Below are positions 54,101 through 57,100 of a DNA stretch of 64,000 nt, piece after piece. The notes beneath the pieces are model-generated. The model did no database searches and was not told the DNA's origin. It saw only the letters and a program-made list of their open reading frames with translations. The first letter of the stretch is position 1; every line of letters begins with the position of its first letter. The DNA is from Ailurus styani. Its lineage: Eukaryota > Chordata > Mammalia > Carnivora > Ailuridae. The position numbers and the translations under genes are program-made. The DNA lies in assembly GCA_002007465.1 (NCBI GenBank), contig LNAC01000378.1:1125166-1189165 (forward strand), read 5' to 3'.

Positions 54101-57100
54101 CAGCCTGCTGCTGCATAGAAGCGGCTTGGTTCCGAGGCAGACAGACTGCGCAGTCAGTCGACTGGTCCATACGTGCGTGTTTGGCTCTATGACTGGGACG
54201 TGAAGGAGTAAGCGATGCACCACAAAGGGTGTCTCAGCCAGAAATAGAGTCTGGAGAAATCTTTGCCGGACGCGAGCTTCTGCACGGCTCAGCCGTCTAG
54301 CAGGGTTCTGGGCCACCCCCGCCCAACCAGTCCCCTCAAGAACGAGTTGGAGGGGGCGGGGGGGGATGGGAGAATCAATGACTCTGCAGGCTGGTTAGAA
54401 AAAATGGGCAAGGCCTGTGGGGGAAAACTTCCTGGAGAAGGGAAGCCTTGCAGTTCGGAGGAAAGGCAGGCTGTTGTATGTGGGAGAACCGGGCCATGCC
54501 CAGTGCTGTGGTCGTGGTCCCTAGGAATCTAGTAAAAGCCCCCAAACGATGCAGAAGTCTCCTCAGAAGAGAAAAAGGACAAGAAAGCCGCCAGAGGAGG
54601 CTTCCCGGGCAGGGGAGCCAGTCCCCAGCGCCGCGTCCTTTCCCGGGCCTAGAGGCGGATCTCTCTCTGCAAAGTCCTTATTCCTTAAATCCCACAGGTA
54701 CTGCTGCTCTGGAAGAAGATGCTCAGATCCTTAAAGTGATTGAAGCCTACTGCACCAGCGCGAATTTTCAACCAGGCCACGGCTCAAGTATGTTCTCCAC
54801 AGAACCACTTTCTCTAATGGATGCCCTTTCTTTTTGACTGCTCAGCGCCTCTTTAAAAAAAAAAAAAAAAGAGAAAAGCAGGTGACCTGGTGCAGAACTG
54901 CATCTTTCCGATAAGGTGCTTTGAGCTGCCAGGCGGTTTGTTTACCCGCTCTTTCTTTTCACACAGAGAGAAAGAGAGATGCAAGAGTAAAAAAATGTTG
55001 GAGGTGATAGAAATGCAAAAAAAAAAAAGTTTTTTTTTTTTCAAAAGTCCTTCTCCTTTGAAGTACACAGATGCCTTCACCAGCACTAGTTAGGAATTAA
55101 AGAGCCCAGAGAGTTCCTGTGTCTGTGAACTGATGCTAATCTCTTCTCATAGGCAGATTTGGAAAGGAAGTTACAATGCTATCTTTGATCTGCTGCATAT
55201 TTAAGCGAAGGACGCTTCACCCAGCTCAGGTTTCAAAGTTGCTCTGAAAATCTGGAAATGTAGTGGCTCCATTACAGGGAGCTCTCAGGGAAGGGTACCC
55301 CCCCCTCACCACACACACACCTCCCAGCACCTTTCAGGCTACACACTGAAAGCAAGATGAGGTTTTCTGATTGATCCTTGAGCTTTTTGAAAAACCAGAT
55401 CGCATCGGTCCTGTCTTGTCTTCCGTGATTATAGACAGTCAGGAGACCTGGTGTGAGGTGTTTCGATCTGCAGATGAAGTGAGTTCTCCAAAACTCTCCC
55501 TGTTGGACAGCCACTGACCAGTCACTGGAGTGGGGGTGGGGATGGCACGGGTGGACGGCCTCGACCCATGCCTTCAAAGTAACATGTCCCCCAAGGCTGG
55601 CGTGAGGAAAACATTTGATGTCAGACTTGACGCATTTGACCGTGAGGAGAGGACTGCCCTACGTTCCGCTTCACAGACAGATCCTGGCTATGGCTTTGGG
55701 CACGCCCAGCTCTGAGAATAAGTTTCGAGGAGGCAGGAATGGAAAGTGAGAGCAGTTTGGGGTGTGAAAACTAGGAAAGAGGGGGACAGGGAGACACCAG
55801 AAGAAGCATCCCTCGTGTAAAACATGACCTCATCTGCTCCCCAAACCCACTCTCTTCACATCGACAGCGTCCGCAGATCCGTAGGAGGTGCAGGCAGGTG
55901 TTTTGTTTTCAAGAGTCACATTTCCGCCCCTCCTGCCCAGCCTGCCCCTGAGATGTGGCCATGTCTAGCATCATGGCAGCCTCCCATCCTCTGTCCCTCT
56001 CCAGCCGGAAGTCCCGTTTCCCGGGAACTCACTGCTGTTATTTCCCGCCATGTTTAACCAGTCAGTCAGTCAGTCTGCTGCCTACTTAGTAAGCACCTAC
56101 AGAGTGCTGGGCCTTGTGGAAGGCACAGACACCACCACCTCAGCAAGTGGGAGGCAGTGAACGCACACAACTCGAAGATTGAAGATTAAGGGCTCGAGCT
56201 CCAAAAGGAAGGCTCCAGAAGTGAGGGCAGGTTGGAGGTGCAGGAGAGCTCTTTGGTCTGATCCCTTCTCTGTTCTGTCACCTCTTCCATCCCAGAGCCT
56301 GGAGACAGCCTGAGCAGAATCATAAAGATGCCCACGCCTTTGTGCTGATGTGGTAATGCCCAACCCCCCCTCCATCCTTGACCAAAATGGACTTCACTGA
56401 CAAAACACCCCCCGCCCTGGCCAAAATTGAATTGATGTATTTGTCTCTTTTCTCATGTCAGGAAGATTTAGTCAGCAAATGTTGGGTGACTGCTCTCTGG
56501 GTGCAAGGCAGCATCGTGCCGTCAACAAAGACCCCTCAGTGACAGTAGTAGAAAGGGCCAGCACCTAGAGTGGTCTCGGGTAACTCTCCCCTCTTCTCCC
56601 TCTCGCAACCCTTGTCTTTGTAGGTGCTCGCAAAGATTCTCTCCCACAAGTCTTACTCCCCGAGGAGGAGAAACTCATCATTGAAGAAACCAGGAGCAAT
56701 GGCCAGACTATCATTGAAGAAAAGTGAGTGGAGTGGGCTACATTTTCCGATTTGTCTGGGGGCTGGAAAGAAGGTTCCAGCAGGACAGTGCATCTCTTGC
56801 AAAGCCTGCACTGAAGGACAGTTCCTCCTTCTCCGGGAATATAGCCCTCCTGGCTCTCACACTGTTGGGAGCTGTGGGAGGGCTGCCCCCCAACAAGGGG
56901 AAGGACAGAGGGGAGGCAGAGGGGGCGGAACACTCCCCCATACAGTAAAGTGCTTCAGGGTATGCAAGACTAGCACTTCAGGGGAGTCTAGAGAGCACTT
57001 GGGAAGGCCCCAGCACCACTTTCCCTGGCCAGAGGGTTGCTTCTCAAATTTACTGAGTCAAACCCTGGACTTTCATGTACTTGACCTATTTAGAATCCTA

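Noticed and set aside
54448..54837. 129-codon + ORF ending over exon 14
   Set aside because: It reaches the real exon 14 frame ([18 protein letters not shown]) by reading through the intron; its upstream part is not in frame with the exon 13 copy.
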